Shown piece after piece: positions 18,632-26,472 of a stretch of DNA of 64,000 nucleotides. Every line of letters begins with the position of its first letter. The first letter of the stretch is position 1. Both the position numbers and the translations under genes were made by a program. The notes beneath the pieces were generated by a model. It saw nothing but the letters and a program-made list of their open reading frames with translations, was not told the DNA's origin and did no database searches. Source of the DNA: Bradyrhizobium sp. MOS002 (GTDB lineage: Bacteria > Pseudomonadota > Alphaproteobacteria > Rhizobiales > Xanthobacteraceae); the NCBI RefSeq assembly GCF_003020115.1, contig NZ_PYFX01000001.1, forward strand, positions 883,501 through 947,500. Reading direction: 5' to 3'.

Positions 18632-18660
18632 ACTGCACCGCAAAATGACGACGTAGGCTT

Positions 18661-18677
18661 TTGGTACGGGTTTTGCG
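18661..18677 (+). promoter_or_regulatory. Candidate sigma-54 (-24/-12) promoter for the sensor kinase operon
   Basis: TTGGTACGGGTTTTGCG has the GG and GC pairs of a sigma-54 promoter exactly 10 bases apart and matches the TTGGCACG-N4-TTGC consensus except for T in place of C after GG. A start about 12 bases beyond GC would fall near 18688, leaving a 28-base leader with GGAGTGGGG before the GTG at 18716. Nitrogen-limitation control would fit the locus. Confidence 0.5.
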
Positions 18678-18715
18678 AGGGGTCCGGTAAGTTCGGGAGT
18701 GGGAGTGGGGCTTAA

Positions 18716-21700
18716 GTGGCAGGGCGGCAGCGAATAGATCGCGTCAGGCGCCAGTACAATCAATGGGTCGCCAACCAGACGCTGGAAGACTACGCGCTGC
18801 GCTTCACCGCCAAAAGCGCGCGCCGGTGGTCCGCCGCCCGCGTCGCCAACACTGCACTGGGCGCAATCTCCTTTCTCGCGCTGGAGGCGATCGGCGGCAC
18901 AATCACCCTGAACTACGGCGTTACCAATGCCACCGCAGCGATCCTCGTCGTCTCCACCATCATCTTCTGCTGCGGCGTTCCGATTGCCTATTATGCAGCC
19001 AAATGCGGCATCGACATTGACCTGCTCACCCGCGGCGCCGGCTTCGGCTATATCGGCTCGACCGTCACGTCGCTGATCTACGCCTCCTTCACCTTCATCT
19101 TCTTCGCCATCGAGGCGGTGATCCTGGCGACGGCGCTCGAGATGTGCTTCGGCATTCCGCGTCCGATCGGCTACCTCATCAGCGCGGTCGCGATCATCCC
19201 GCTTGTCACCTACGGCATCACGCTGATCAGCCGCTTCCAGCTCTGGACGCAGCCGATCTGGATCATTCTGCACATCCTGCCCTTCGCCGCGATCGCCTGG
19301 GCCAACCCTTACTCGTTCACGGAGTGGCGCAAATTCGCCGGCGAGCACGGCGACCCCAACGGACATTTCGATCTGCTGCTGTTCGGTGTCGCATCCTCGG
19401 TGGTGTTTTCGCTGGTGGCCCAGATCGGCGAGCAGGTCGACTTCCTCAGGTTCCTGCCGCGCGACCGCCGCACCTCGCGAACGTCGTGGTGGGCAGCCCT
19501 GCTGATCGCGGGCCCCGGCTGGATCATCTTCGGCGCGCTGAAACTGCTGCTGGGCTCGTTTCTCGCTTTCTTCGCGCTGAGCCACGGCCTCTCCAGCGAG
19601 CTGGCGGCCGAGCCTGCGCACATGTATCTCGAAGCGTTTCGCTACGTGCTGTCGCAGCCGGACATGGCCTTGGCACTCACCGGCGCGTTCGTGATCCTGT
19701 CGCAGCTCAAGATCAACGTCACCAATGCCTATGCAGGCTCGATCGCCTGGTCGAACTTCTTCTCGCGTCTGACGCATAGCCATCCCGGCCGGGTCGTCTG
19801 GCTGGTGTTCAACGTGATGGTGGCACTGCTGTTGATGGAGATCGGCGTCTACAAGGCGCTGGAGCAGACGCTCGCGCTCTATTCCAATGTCGCGATCGCC
19901 TGGGTCGGCGCGCTGGTGTCCGATCTCGTGGTCAACAAGCCGCTCGGCCTGCGGCCGCCGCAGATGGAATTCAAGCGCGCCCATCTCTACGACATCAACC
20001 CGGTCGGCGTCGGTGCGATGACGATCGCGACCATCGTCTCGATCGCCGCATTCTACGGCCTGTTCGGCTCGACCATGAAAGCGCTCGCGGCCTTTGTCGC
20101 GCTGACGGTCGCCTTCGTCACCGCGCCTGTCATCGCGTGGCTCACCGACGGAAAATACTACATCGCGCGCAAGCCCAAGAGGAGCTGGGCCAATATCGAA
20201 TCGATCCAGTGCTGCATCTGCGAGCACCATTTCGAGCCGGAGGACATGACCTCCTGCCCTGCCTATGCCGGCCCGATCTGCTCGCTTTGCTGCTCGCTCG
20301 ATGCGCGCTGCCACGATTTGTGCAAGCCGCATGCGCGGGCGCAGGTGCAGTTCGCCGACGCACTCGCCAGGATCTTGCCGCAGGCGATCTATCAGCGGAT
20401 CAACTCGCAGTTCGGCCACTACATTGGCGTGTTCGTGGTCTCCGCGGGCCTCGTCGCGCTGGTGCTGGGGCTGATCTACCTCCAGACCTCGGTCAGCGTA
20501 CCTGGCGAGAACATGCTCGTCTCCAACGTGCTCTGGAAGGTGTTCTTCTCGCTCAGCATCATCATCGGGGTCGTGGCCTGGCTGTTCGTGCTGGCGCAGC
20601 AGAGCCGACGGGCCGCCGAGGCCGAGACCAGGCGCCAGACCACGCTGCTGATCCAGGAGATCGACGCGCACAAGCGCACCGATGCCGAGCTCCAGCGCGC
20701 CAAGGAGATCGCCGAATCCGCCAACCTCGCCAAGAGCCGCTACGTGGTGGGCCTGAGCCACGAGCTGCGCTCGCCGCTGAATGCGATCAGCGGCTATGCC
20801 CAACTCCTGGAGCAGGACACGACGCTCAACACCAAGCCGCGCGACCAGGTCCGCGTCGTCCGCCGCAGCGCCGACCACCTCTCCGGCCTGATCGACGGCA
20901 TTCTGGACATCTCCAAGATCGAGGCGGGGCGGCTGTACCTGTCGCGCGACGAGGTGCGCTTGTCCGAATTCCTCGACCAGCTCGTCGGCATGTTCCGCCT
21001 TCAAGCCGCCGCCAAGGGCATCGACTTCGTGTTCAGGCGGCCGGCGCATTTGCCGGTCGTGGTCTATGCCGACGAGAAGCGGCTGCGCCAGGTGCTGATC
21101 AATCTGCTGTCCAACGCGATCAAATTCACCCAAGCCGGCAGCGTCCATTTCGTGGTGCACTATCGCAGCCCGGTTGCAGAGTTCGAGGTGATCGACACTG
21201 GCCCCGGCATCCAGGGCGACGATCTCGAACGCATCTTCGCACCCTTCGAACGCGGCGCGCTCGGTGTCTCGCAGCCGCACACCGGCACCGGGCTGGGCCT
21301 GACCATCAGCCGGCTGCTCGCCGGCGTCATGGGCGGCGACATCAAGGTCTTGAGCACGGTCGGCCGCGGCAGCACGTTCAAGGTCAAGATGCTGCTATCG
21401 GAAGTCACCAATCCGCAGCGCATTGCGCCGGTGGAGGCCCCGATCTCCGGCTATCACGGCGCGCGCAAGACCATTCTCATCACCGACGACGATCCCGTGC
21501 ATCGCGACCTCCTGCGCGAGGTGCTGACACCGCTCGGCTTCATCCTGCTCAGTGCGCCAGATGGACCTGGTTGCCTCGCGCTGGCCCAGCACTGCCGGCC
21601 CGATCTGTTCCTGCTCGATATTTCCATGCCGGGCATGGACGGCTGGACGGTCGCGGAGACGCTGCGCGCGAACGGCCATCATCAGGCACGCATCCTGATG

Positions 21701-22087
21701 GTGTCGGCCAGCGCGCTCGAAGCCCACGGCACACCGCTGGCGCAGCCCTTCCACGACGGCTATCTGATGAAGCCGATCGACATTCCCAGGCTTTTGGAAG
21801 GCATTCGCCAGCTTCTCAAGCTCGAATGGCAATACGGCTCGGACGAGATCGCCGTGCCGCTATGGCGGCCTGAGAGCGGCTCGCGGCCGCCTGTACGACA
21901 CATCGAGGCGCTGATCGGGCTCGGTCAGATCGGCTACGTCAAGGCTATCCAGTTGAAGCTGGACGAGATCGGCAGTGAGCATCCTGAGCATGCCGACTTC
22001 GTCGCGGAAATGCGGTCGCTGATCGACCGCTTCGATCTCGACCAGTACATGGCCACATTGAAGACGTTGCATGCGTATGAGCACTGA
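18716..22087 (+). CDS. Hybrid sensor histidine kinase with N-terminal NCS1 (CodB-like) permease domain
   Basis: A 1123-residue membrane sensor. Residues about 30-490 form a 12-helix NCS1 nucleobase/hydantoin-permease-like module (TLEDYALRFT at the start, RGAGFGYIGS near 105). A cysteine/histidine cluster follows (about 499-540, starting CCICEHHFEPEDMTSC), then two more helices (about 565-585 and 606-628) and a helical linker. Next come HisKA with H682 in LSHELRSPLNA, a HATPase with NLLSNAIKFT, DTGPGI and GTGLGLT, and a receiver domain with phosphoacceptor D968 in LLDISMPGMDG. The last 80 residues are helical and show no HPt HxxKG motif. Start: GTG with GGAGTGGGG upstream. It overlaps the next gene, a LuxR-type regulator, and faces the amide operon, so it probably senses an amide, urea or related ligand. 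Whether the permease part still transports is unknown. Confidence 0.85.
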   Translation: MAGRQRIDRVRRQYNQWVANQTLEDYALRFTAKSARRWSAARVANTALGAISFLALEAIGGTITLNYGVTNATAAILVVSTIIFCCGVPIAYYAAKCGIDIDLLTRGAGFGYIGSTVTSLIYASFTFIFFAIEAVILATALEMCFGIPRPIGYLISAVAIIPLVTYGITLISRFQLWTQPIWIILHILPFAAIAWANPYSFTEWRKFAGEHGDPNGHFDLLLFGVASSVVFSLVAQIGEQVDFLRFLPRDRRTSRTSWWAALLIAGPGWIIFGALKLLLGSFLAFFALSHGLSSELAAEPAHMYLEAFRYVLSQPDMALALTGAFVILSQLKINVTNAYAGSIAWSNFFSRLTHSHPGRVVWLVFNVMVALLLMEIGVYKALEQTLALYSNVAIAWVGALVSDLVVNKPLGLRPPQMEFKRAHLYDINPVGVGAMTIATIVSIAAFYGLFGSTMKALAAFVALTVAFVTAPVIAWLTDGKYYIARKPKRSWANIESIQCCICEHHFEPEDMTSCPAYAGPICSLCCSLDARCHDLCKPHARAQVQFADALARILPQAIYQRINSQFGHYIGVFVVSAGLVALVLGLIYLQTSVSVPGENMLVSNVLWKVFFSLSIIIGVVAWLFVLAQQSRRAAEAETRRQTTLLIQEIDAHKRTDAELQRAKEIAESANLAKSRYVVGLSHELRSPLNAISGYAQLLEQDTTLNTKPRDQVRVVRRSADHLSGLIDGILDISKIEAGRLYLSRDEVRLSEFLDQLVGMFRLQAAAKGIDFVFRRPAHLPVVVYADEKRLRQVLINLLSNAIKFTQAGSVHFVVHYRSPVAEFEVIDTGPGIQGDDLERIFAPFERGALGVSQPHTGTGLGLTISRLLAGVMGGDIKVLSTVGRGSTFKVKMLLSEVTNPQRIAPVEAPISGYHGARKTILITDDDPVHRDLLREVLTPLGFILLSAPDGPGCLALAQHCRPDLFLLDISMPGMDGWTVAETLRANGHHQARILMVSASALEAHGTPLAQPFHDGYLMKPIDIPRLLEGIRQLLKLEWQYGSDEIAVPLWRPESGSRPPVRHIEALIGLGQIGYVKAIQLKLDEIGSEHPEHADFVAEMRSLIDRFDLDQYMATLKTLHAYEH

Positions 22088-23000
22088 GTCGAAAAAGCGC
22101 GACGTCGCGCTCGTTGTCGACGACTCCCCGGAGACGCTGCGGCTGCTCACCGACGCGCTCGACAGCGCCGGGATGACGGTGATGGTGGCGCTCGACGGCG
22201 CGGCCGCGATGCGCATTGTCGACCAGATCACGCCTGACATCGTGCTGCTCGACGCGGTGATGCCGGGCATGGACGGGTTCGAGACCTGCCGCCGCCTCAA
22301 GCGCGATGCGGGCCTTGCCAATGTCCCGGTGATATTCATGACGGGGCTCGCCGAGACCGAGCACATCGTGCGCGGGCTGGAGGCCGGCGGCGTCGACTAC
22401 GTGACGAAGCCGATCGTGATCGAGGAGATGCTGGCGCGCATCCGCGTTCATCTCGGCAATGCGCGGCTGACGCAAAGCGCACGTGCCGCGCTCGACGTGT
22501 CCGGCCGATTCCTGTTCGCGGTCAACCGCCAGGGCAAATTGTTGTGGGCGACCCCGCAGGCGCAGAAGCTGCTGGCGGACCACCACGGCGCGCAGGCCGA
22601 CGACGACTTCGTCCTGCCAGTATCATTGCTGCAATGGCTGGAGCAGGCAAAGGGCAAGGGCAGCTCGAAGTCCCAGGCGGCTTCCCTGCCCGACAATCCT
22701 CAGCTCCGGCTGTACTACATGGGCGAGACCGCGCCGAACGAGTTCCTGCTGCGGCTCTCCAAGGAGTCCGGCACCGCGCCGCCACCCGAATTCACCAGCG
22801 AGCTTGGCCTCACCACCCGCGAAGGCGAGGTGCTGGCCTGGCTCAGCAAGGGCAAAACCAACCGCGACATCGCGCAGATTTTGGGCTTAAGCCCCCGCAC
22901 GGTCGACAAGCATCTCGAGCAGATCTACGCCAAGCTCGGCGTCGAGAACCGGACGGCTGCGGCGGCGATTGCGACAAATGCGACGAGAAGGAATTCGTAG
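22077..23000 (+). CDS. LuxR/FixJ-type response regulator with internal linker domain
   Basis: A DNA-binding response regulator of 307 residues. The receiver domain has the acidic pair DD near residue 15 and phosphoacceptor D59 in LLDAVMPGMDG, plus TKP for the conserved Lys. A PAS-like middle segment (about 140-235, LFAVNRQGKLLWATPQA) is followed by a LuxR-type helix-turn-helix (about 240-300, LTTREGEVLAWLSKGKTNRD). The start is either ATG 22071 or ATG 22077; both overlap the kinase stop, so the two genes are translationally coupled and surely partners. The likely targets are the divergent urt-fmd-amiE promoter and its own operon. The middle segment between receiver and HTH is longer than in NarL/FixJ proteins. 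Confidence 0.88.
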   Translation: MSTESKKRDVALVVDDSPETLRLLTDALDSAGMTVMVALDGAAAMRIVDQITPDIVLLDAVMPGMDGFETCRRLKRDAGLANVPVIFMTGLAETEHIVRGLEAGGVDYVTKPIVIEEMLARIRVHLGNARLTQSARAALDVSGRFLFAVNRQGKLLWATPQAQKLLADHHGAQADDDFVLPVSLLQWLEQAKGKGSSKSQAASLPDNPQLRLYYMGETAPNEFLLRLSKESGTAPPPEFTSELGLTTREGEVLAWLSKGKTNRDIAQILGLSPRTVDKHLEQIYAKLGVENRTAAAAIATNATRRNS

Positions 23001-23043
23001 CGGTGCTGCGGGTGAGTTGAGACCTGCCCACCCAATAACCAGT

Positions 23044-23190
23044 GTCGTCCCGGCGCAGGCCGGGACCCATAGCCACAAGACGTAGTTTGGCGATGACTCG
23101 TTATCGTGGGACTACCACCAACCGCAGTCGATAGATTCCGCGGTATGGGTCCCGGCCCCCGTGCGCAATTGCGCACTAGGCCGGGACGAC
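23044..23190. repeat. Intergenic palindromic repeat, family C copy 1
   Basis: The left end GTCGTCCCGGCGCAGGCCGG and the mirrored right end CTAGGCCGGGACGAC enclose about 110 bases containing GGACCCATA and its inverse TATGGGTCC. It lies between the convergent response regulator and monooxygenase genes. Related copies lie at 28602-28728 and 56500-56632. Confidence 0.8.
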
Positions 23191-23221
23191 ATTGCAATGC
23201 TTGGTTAGCGCCTAGCGGCCC

Positions 23222-24721
23222 TCACCCATACACAAACTCCCCGCCATCCAGATCCGTCTTCGGGATCTCGTCCTTTTCGGTCCAGTAATCCTGGCTGTGC
23301 TGCCATTCCGGCTTGTCGCCGCGCTTGGGTAGCAGATCCATGTTGCGCATCATGTAGCCGGGGTTGAAGTTTTCCGGATCGATCCAGGGCAGGATCGGCA
23401 TGTTGTGGTCTTCGGCACGCAACTGGACCTCGACCTTCTTCTTGCCTTTGGCCTTCAAGTGACCGAGCAGGCGGCAGACGAAGTCTGCGACGAGGTCGAC
23501 GCGCAGCGTCCAGCTGGCGCGGAAATAGCCGAACACCCAGACCATGTTCGGCACGCCCGTGAACATCATGCCGCGATAGGTGACGGTGTCGCCGAACGCG
23601 AGCGGCTTGCCGTCGACCTCGAAGGCGATGTCGCCGAGCGCCGCGAGATTGAAGCCGGTTGCGGTGACGATGACGTCGGCTTCGAGCAGCTTGCCGGATT
23701 TGAGCTGGATGCCGTTCTCGACGAAACATTCGATCTCGTCGGTGACGACGGACGCCTTGCCGCTGGCGATCCCCTTGAACAGATCGGCATCGGGCACGAA
23801 GGCGATGCGCTGCCGCCACGGCCGGTAGCTCGGTGTGAAATGTGTATCGACATCGTACTCCGGACCGAGCACCGCGCTGATCTGGCCGATCAGCTCCTTC
23901 TTCACCTGTTCGGGCTTTGACAAGCAAAGCTTGGTGAACGCGTCCTGCTCGAACAGGATCTTGCGGCGGACGATCTCGTGGATCCAGGCCTCGTCGACCT
24001 GCAGCCGGCGCAACTCCTCCGCGATCTCGATGGCGTTGCGGCCGAGGCGGAAATAAGTCGGCGAACGCTGCAGCATCGTGACATGCGCGCATTTGTCGGC
24101 GATGTTCGGCACCAGCGTCGCCGCCGTCGCGCCGGAGCCGATCACGACGACTTTCTTGTTCGAAAGGTCGATATCATCAGGCCAGGTCTGCGGATGAACG
24201 ATGCGGCCCTTGAAGCGATCCGTACCCTTCCATTCCGGCGTATAGCCTTCCGAATGGCGGTAATAGCCCTGGCACATCCAGAGAAAATTCGCCGTGAAGG
24301 TTTTCGCTTCGCCGGTGTCGGTCGTCACCGCCTCGATGGTCCAGAGGTTTTGCTCGCTCGACCAGCTCGCCGAATTGATCTTGTGCTTGTAGCGGATGTG
24401 TCTCGCAAGATCGTTGTCGTCGATCACCTCGTTCATGTAGGCGAGGATTTCCTCGGCGGTCGCGATCGGCGGCCCGACCCAGGGCTTGAAGCTATAACCG
24501 AAGGTGTGGAGATCGCTGTCGGAGCGGATGCCGGGATAGCGATGCGTGGTCCAGGTGCCGCCGAACGTCGCCTGCGTTTCCAGGATGACAAAGCTCGCAT
24601 CCGGAAGCTGCTTGGTCATGTGATAGGCGCTGCCGATGCCCGAGATACCGGCGCCGACGATCAGCACGTCGAAATGTTCAGAAGCCTGTTTGGCCGCGTG
24701 ACTGCGAACAGCGACATTCAT
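23222..24721 (-). CDS. Baeyer-Villiger-type flavin monooxygenase
   Basis: A 499-residue FAD/NADPH monooxygenase expected to insert one oxygen atom into a ketone, giving an ester or lactone, in the cytoplasm. The FAD site is VLIVGAGISGIGSAY (about 19-33). The type I Baeyer-Villiger fingerprint FxGxxxHxxxWP is exact at residues 170-181 (FKGRIVHPQTWP), which sets it apart from plain flavin-containing monooxygenases that have Y/F in place of WP. The NADPH Rossmann motif VVVIGSGATA follows at 191. The ketone cannot be told, and no lactonase or dehydrogenase gene lies beside it. The gene is convergent with the response regulator. Confidence 0.88.
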   Translation of the reverse strand: MNVAVRSHAAKQASEHFDVLIVGAGISGIGSAYHMTKQLPDASFVILETQATFGGTWTTHRYPGIRSDSDLHTFGYSFKPWVGPPIATAEEILAYMNEVIDDNDLARHIRYKHKINSASWSSEQNLWTIEAVTTDTGEAKTFTANFLWMCQGYYRHSEGYTPEWKGTDRFKGRIVHPQTWPDDIDLSNKKVVVIGSGATAATLVPNIADKCAHVTMLQRSPTYFRLGRNAIEIAEELRRLQVDEAWIHEIVRRKILFEQDAFTKLCLSKPEQVKKELIGQISAVLGPEYDVDTHFTPSYRPWRQRIAFVPDADLFKGIASGKASVVTDEIECFVENGIQLKSGKLLEADVIVTATGFNLAALGDIAFEVDGKPLAFGDTVTYRGMMFTGVPNMVWVFGYFRASWTLRVDLVADFVCRLLGHLKAKGKKKVEVQLRAEDHNMPILPWIDPENFNPGYMMRNMDLLPKRGDKPEWQHSQDYWTEKDEIPKTDLDGGEFVYG

Positions 24722-24846
24722 TGTTGCTTCTATGCCTTGCTTGTTTTTGTGGCCGCCCTTGATTGGGCGACGCGTTTCCTCCGCGACGGACGTGGTTGCC
24801 CATCGCGCTTCCGCTTCAAGATGACATAGATCAGGACGCGGTCAAA

Positions 24847-25605
24847 TCACAGCGTCGCACCCCAGCTCCGCGCGGTCTGCACGATCCAGTCGCGATAGAG
24901 CGTGAGCGGCGTGACGCCGGTCAGCCCGCCGCAGCCGGCGGCTCCGTTCGGCCCCGTGGACCAGCTGATGACGCCGACGAGCACGGCTCCGGTCGGCTTG
25001 TCCTCGAACACGGGACCGCCGGAATCACCGGTGCAGGCGCCAATTCCGTCGCGAACCCCGTTGGTTACGGGGTCGACCAGCCGGATCTGGAGCGTACCGG
25101 GCTGACCGGTCGCGACGAGGCCGGCAACACGCGTCGCGCCGCCACTCTTGCCGTCGCCACGCACGGTGACGCCGATACCGGCGATGACGAAGCGGCTGCC
25201 GACCTGGATCGGAATATTCGGCGCACCGACGGGTACCGTCGATTTTCCCTTGAGTGGAATTTCCAGTTGGAGCAGCGCCAGGTCGGCGGTGGCGCGATGC
25301 GCTTGCATCGCCTGCATGTTGAAATTTGGATGGATCGCGACGGTGCGGACATTCAGCAGTTGCGGCTGTCCGTCGGTGCCGCGATCGACGATCTTGTAGT
25401 CCGCGCCGGGCTGCACGCAGTGGGCAACCGTGAGCACCAGCTTTGGCGCAACCAGGGTGCCGGTACAGAAATTACCGCGCGAGCCGACGATCGTGACGAC
25501 GGCGCGCGCGACGCCATCGGCCTGCGGCGTGCCGCCGCCAACGATGGCATAAGCGGGCGTGGCGAGCAGCAGCGCGGTTGTAATGAGGGTTGCAAGCTTT
25601 TTCAT
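24847..25605 (-). CDS. Secreted S1-family (trypsin-fold) serine protease
   Basis: A 252-residue exported protease. The signal peptide MKKLATLITTALLLATPAYA (1-20) is followed at once by IVGGG, the N-terminus of an active chymotrypsin-fold enzyme. The triad is H62 (TVAHC), D108 (TADLALL) and S195 (GDSGGP). The residue six before the serine, which sets the primary pocket, is G189 rather than Asp, so trypsin-like cleavage after Arg/Lys is not expected. The ATG at 25605 gives the signal peptide; longer in-frame starts would bury it. No inhibitor or propeptide is seen. The gene is divergent from the HAD phosphatase. Confidence 0.88.
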   Translation of the reverse strand: MKKLATLITTALLLATPAYAIVGGGTPQADGVARAVVTIVGSRGNFCTGTLVAPKLVLTVAHCVQPGADYKIVDRGTDGQPQLLNVRTVAIHPNFNMQAMQAHRATADLALLQLEIPLKGKSTVPVGAPNIPIQVGSRFVIAGIGVTVRGDGKSGGATRVAGLVATGQPGTLQIRLVDPVTNGVRDGIGACTGDSGGPVFEDKPTGAVLVGVISWSTGPNGAAGCGGLTGVTPLTLYRDWIVQTARSWGATL

Positions 25606-25715
25606 GGGAACACGCTTCGGTATCGGCATCGGTGGCGGCGCGGGATGGCTTCGGACTGGCCCTTGCCGATAGCGCATGCTAGCGCTCTTGGAAAGGAATT
25701 GACGAGGGCGGGACC

Positions 25716-26351
25716 TTGACGATCGAGGCTGTGATCTTTGATTTTGGCGGCGTGCTGACGAGTTCGCCGTTCGAGGCGTTCACGCGGTTCGAGACAGAGC
25801 GTGGCCTGCCCATCGACATCATCCGGCGCACCAATGCCGCCAATCATCTGGAAAATGCCTGGGCCAAATTCGAACGCGCCGAGGTCGATATCGACACGTT
25901 CGATCATTTGTTCGCGACGGAGTCGCTGGCTCTCGGCGCTGAGGTGCGCGGCCGCGATGTGCTCCCGCTGCTTCAGGGCGATTTGCGCCCCGAGATGGTC
26001 GAAGCGCTGAAGCGCATCAAGGCGCAATTCAAGACCGGCTGCATTACCAACAATCTGCCGGCCAATGCGATCGGCAGCATGACCGGTCGCTCACTCTATG
26101 TCGCCGAGGTGATGGTGCTGTTCGACCATGTGATCGAGTCCGCCAAGATCGGCCTGCGCAAGCCCGACCCGCGCATTTATCAGCTGATGGTCGAAACGCT
26201 GAAGGTCGATCCCAAAAACTGCGTCTATCTCGACGATCTCGGCGTCAATCTGAAGCCGGCACGCGAGATGGGCATGACGACGATCAAGGTCACCAGCGGC
26301 GCCCAGGCGATCGCCGAGCTCGAGACAGCGACGGGGTTGAAGCTGAGCTAG
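25716..26351 (+). CDS. HAD-superfamily (subfamily IA) hydrolase
   Basis: A cytoplasmic phosphatase or dehalogenase-fold hydrolase of 211 residues. The nucleophile is D9 in the family motif FDFGGVLTS; motif II TNN appears in CITNNLP, the conserved Lys in GLRKPDPRIY, and the acidic pair in VYLDDLGVNLKPA. The helical cap lies at about 20-90. It resembles the HAD domain of epoxide-hydrolase/ACAD10-like proteins. The substrate is unknown. The start is a TTG preceded by GAGGGCGGG. Repeat A copy 2 follows the stop. Confidence 0.8.
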   Translation: MTIEAVIFDFGGVLTSSPFEAFTRFETERGLPIDIIRRTNAANHLENAWAKFERAEVDIDTFDHLFATESLALGAEVRGRDVLPLLQGDLRPEMVEALKRIKAQFKTGCITNNLPANAIGSMTGRSLYVAEVMVLFDHVIESAKIGLRKPDPRIYQLMVETLKVDPKNCVYLDDLGVNLKPAREMGMTTIKVTSGAQAIAELETATGLKLS

Positions 26352-26364
26352 AGCGTCCTTCTCC

Positions 26365-26441
26365 GTCATTGCGAGCGCAGCGAAGCAATCCAGACCGCCT
26401 CCGCGGTGGGATTCTGGATTGCTTCGCTGCGCTCGCAATAA
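26365..26441. repeat. Intergenic palindromic repeat, family A copy 2
   Basis: CATTGCGAGCGCAGCGAAGC, continuing to AATCCAGA, with a near-perfect inverted copy. It sits between the convergent HAD gene and mtnA. It is the cleanest of the three family A copies: the arms match over about 28 bases with a short loop. Confidence 0.85.
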
Positions 26442-26472
26442 CAGCGTGGAAAAATCCCGCCTGGCGAACGGA

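Noticed and set aside
18596..18660. Sigma-54 promoter for urtA on the reverse strand
   Set aside because: A GG-N10-GC spacing can be found (GG TGCAGTATAC GC), but the flanking bases do not fit the TGGCAC and TTGC elements.
18488..21280. 930-codon reverse-strand open frame
   Set aside because: It lies wholly opposite the well-supported kinase, is Arg/Asp/Gln-rich with no recognisable domain, and is typical of antisense frames in high-GC DNA.
23044..23190. Attachment site or IS inverted ends
   Set aside because: The mirrored ends resemble IS termini, but the enclosed 110 bases hold no transposase and the same element recurs between other genes, so it is a dispersed hairpin repeat.
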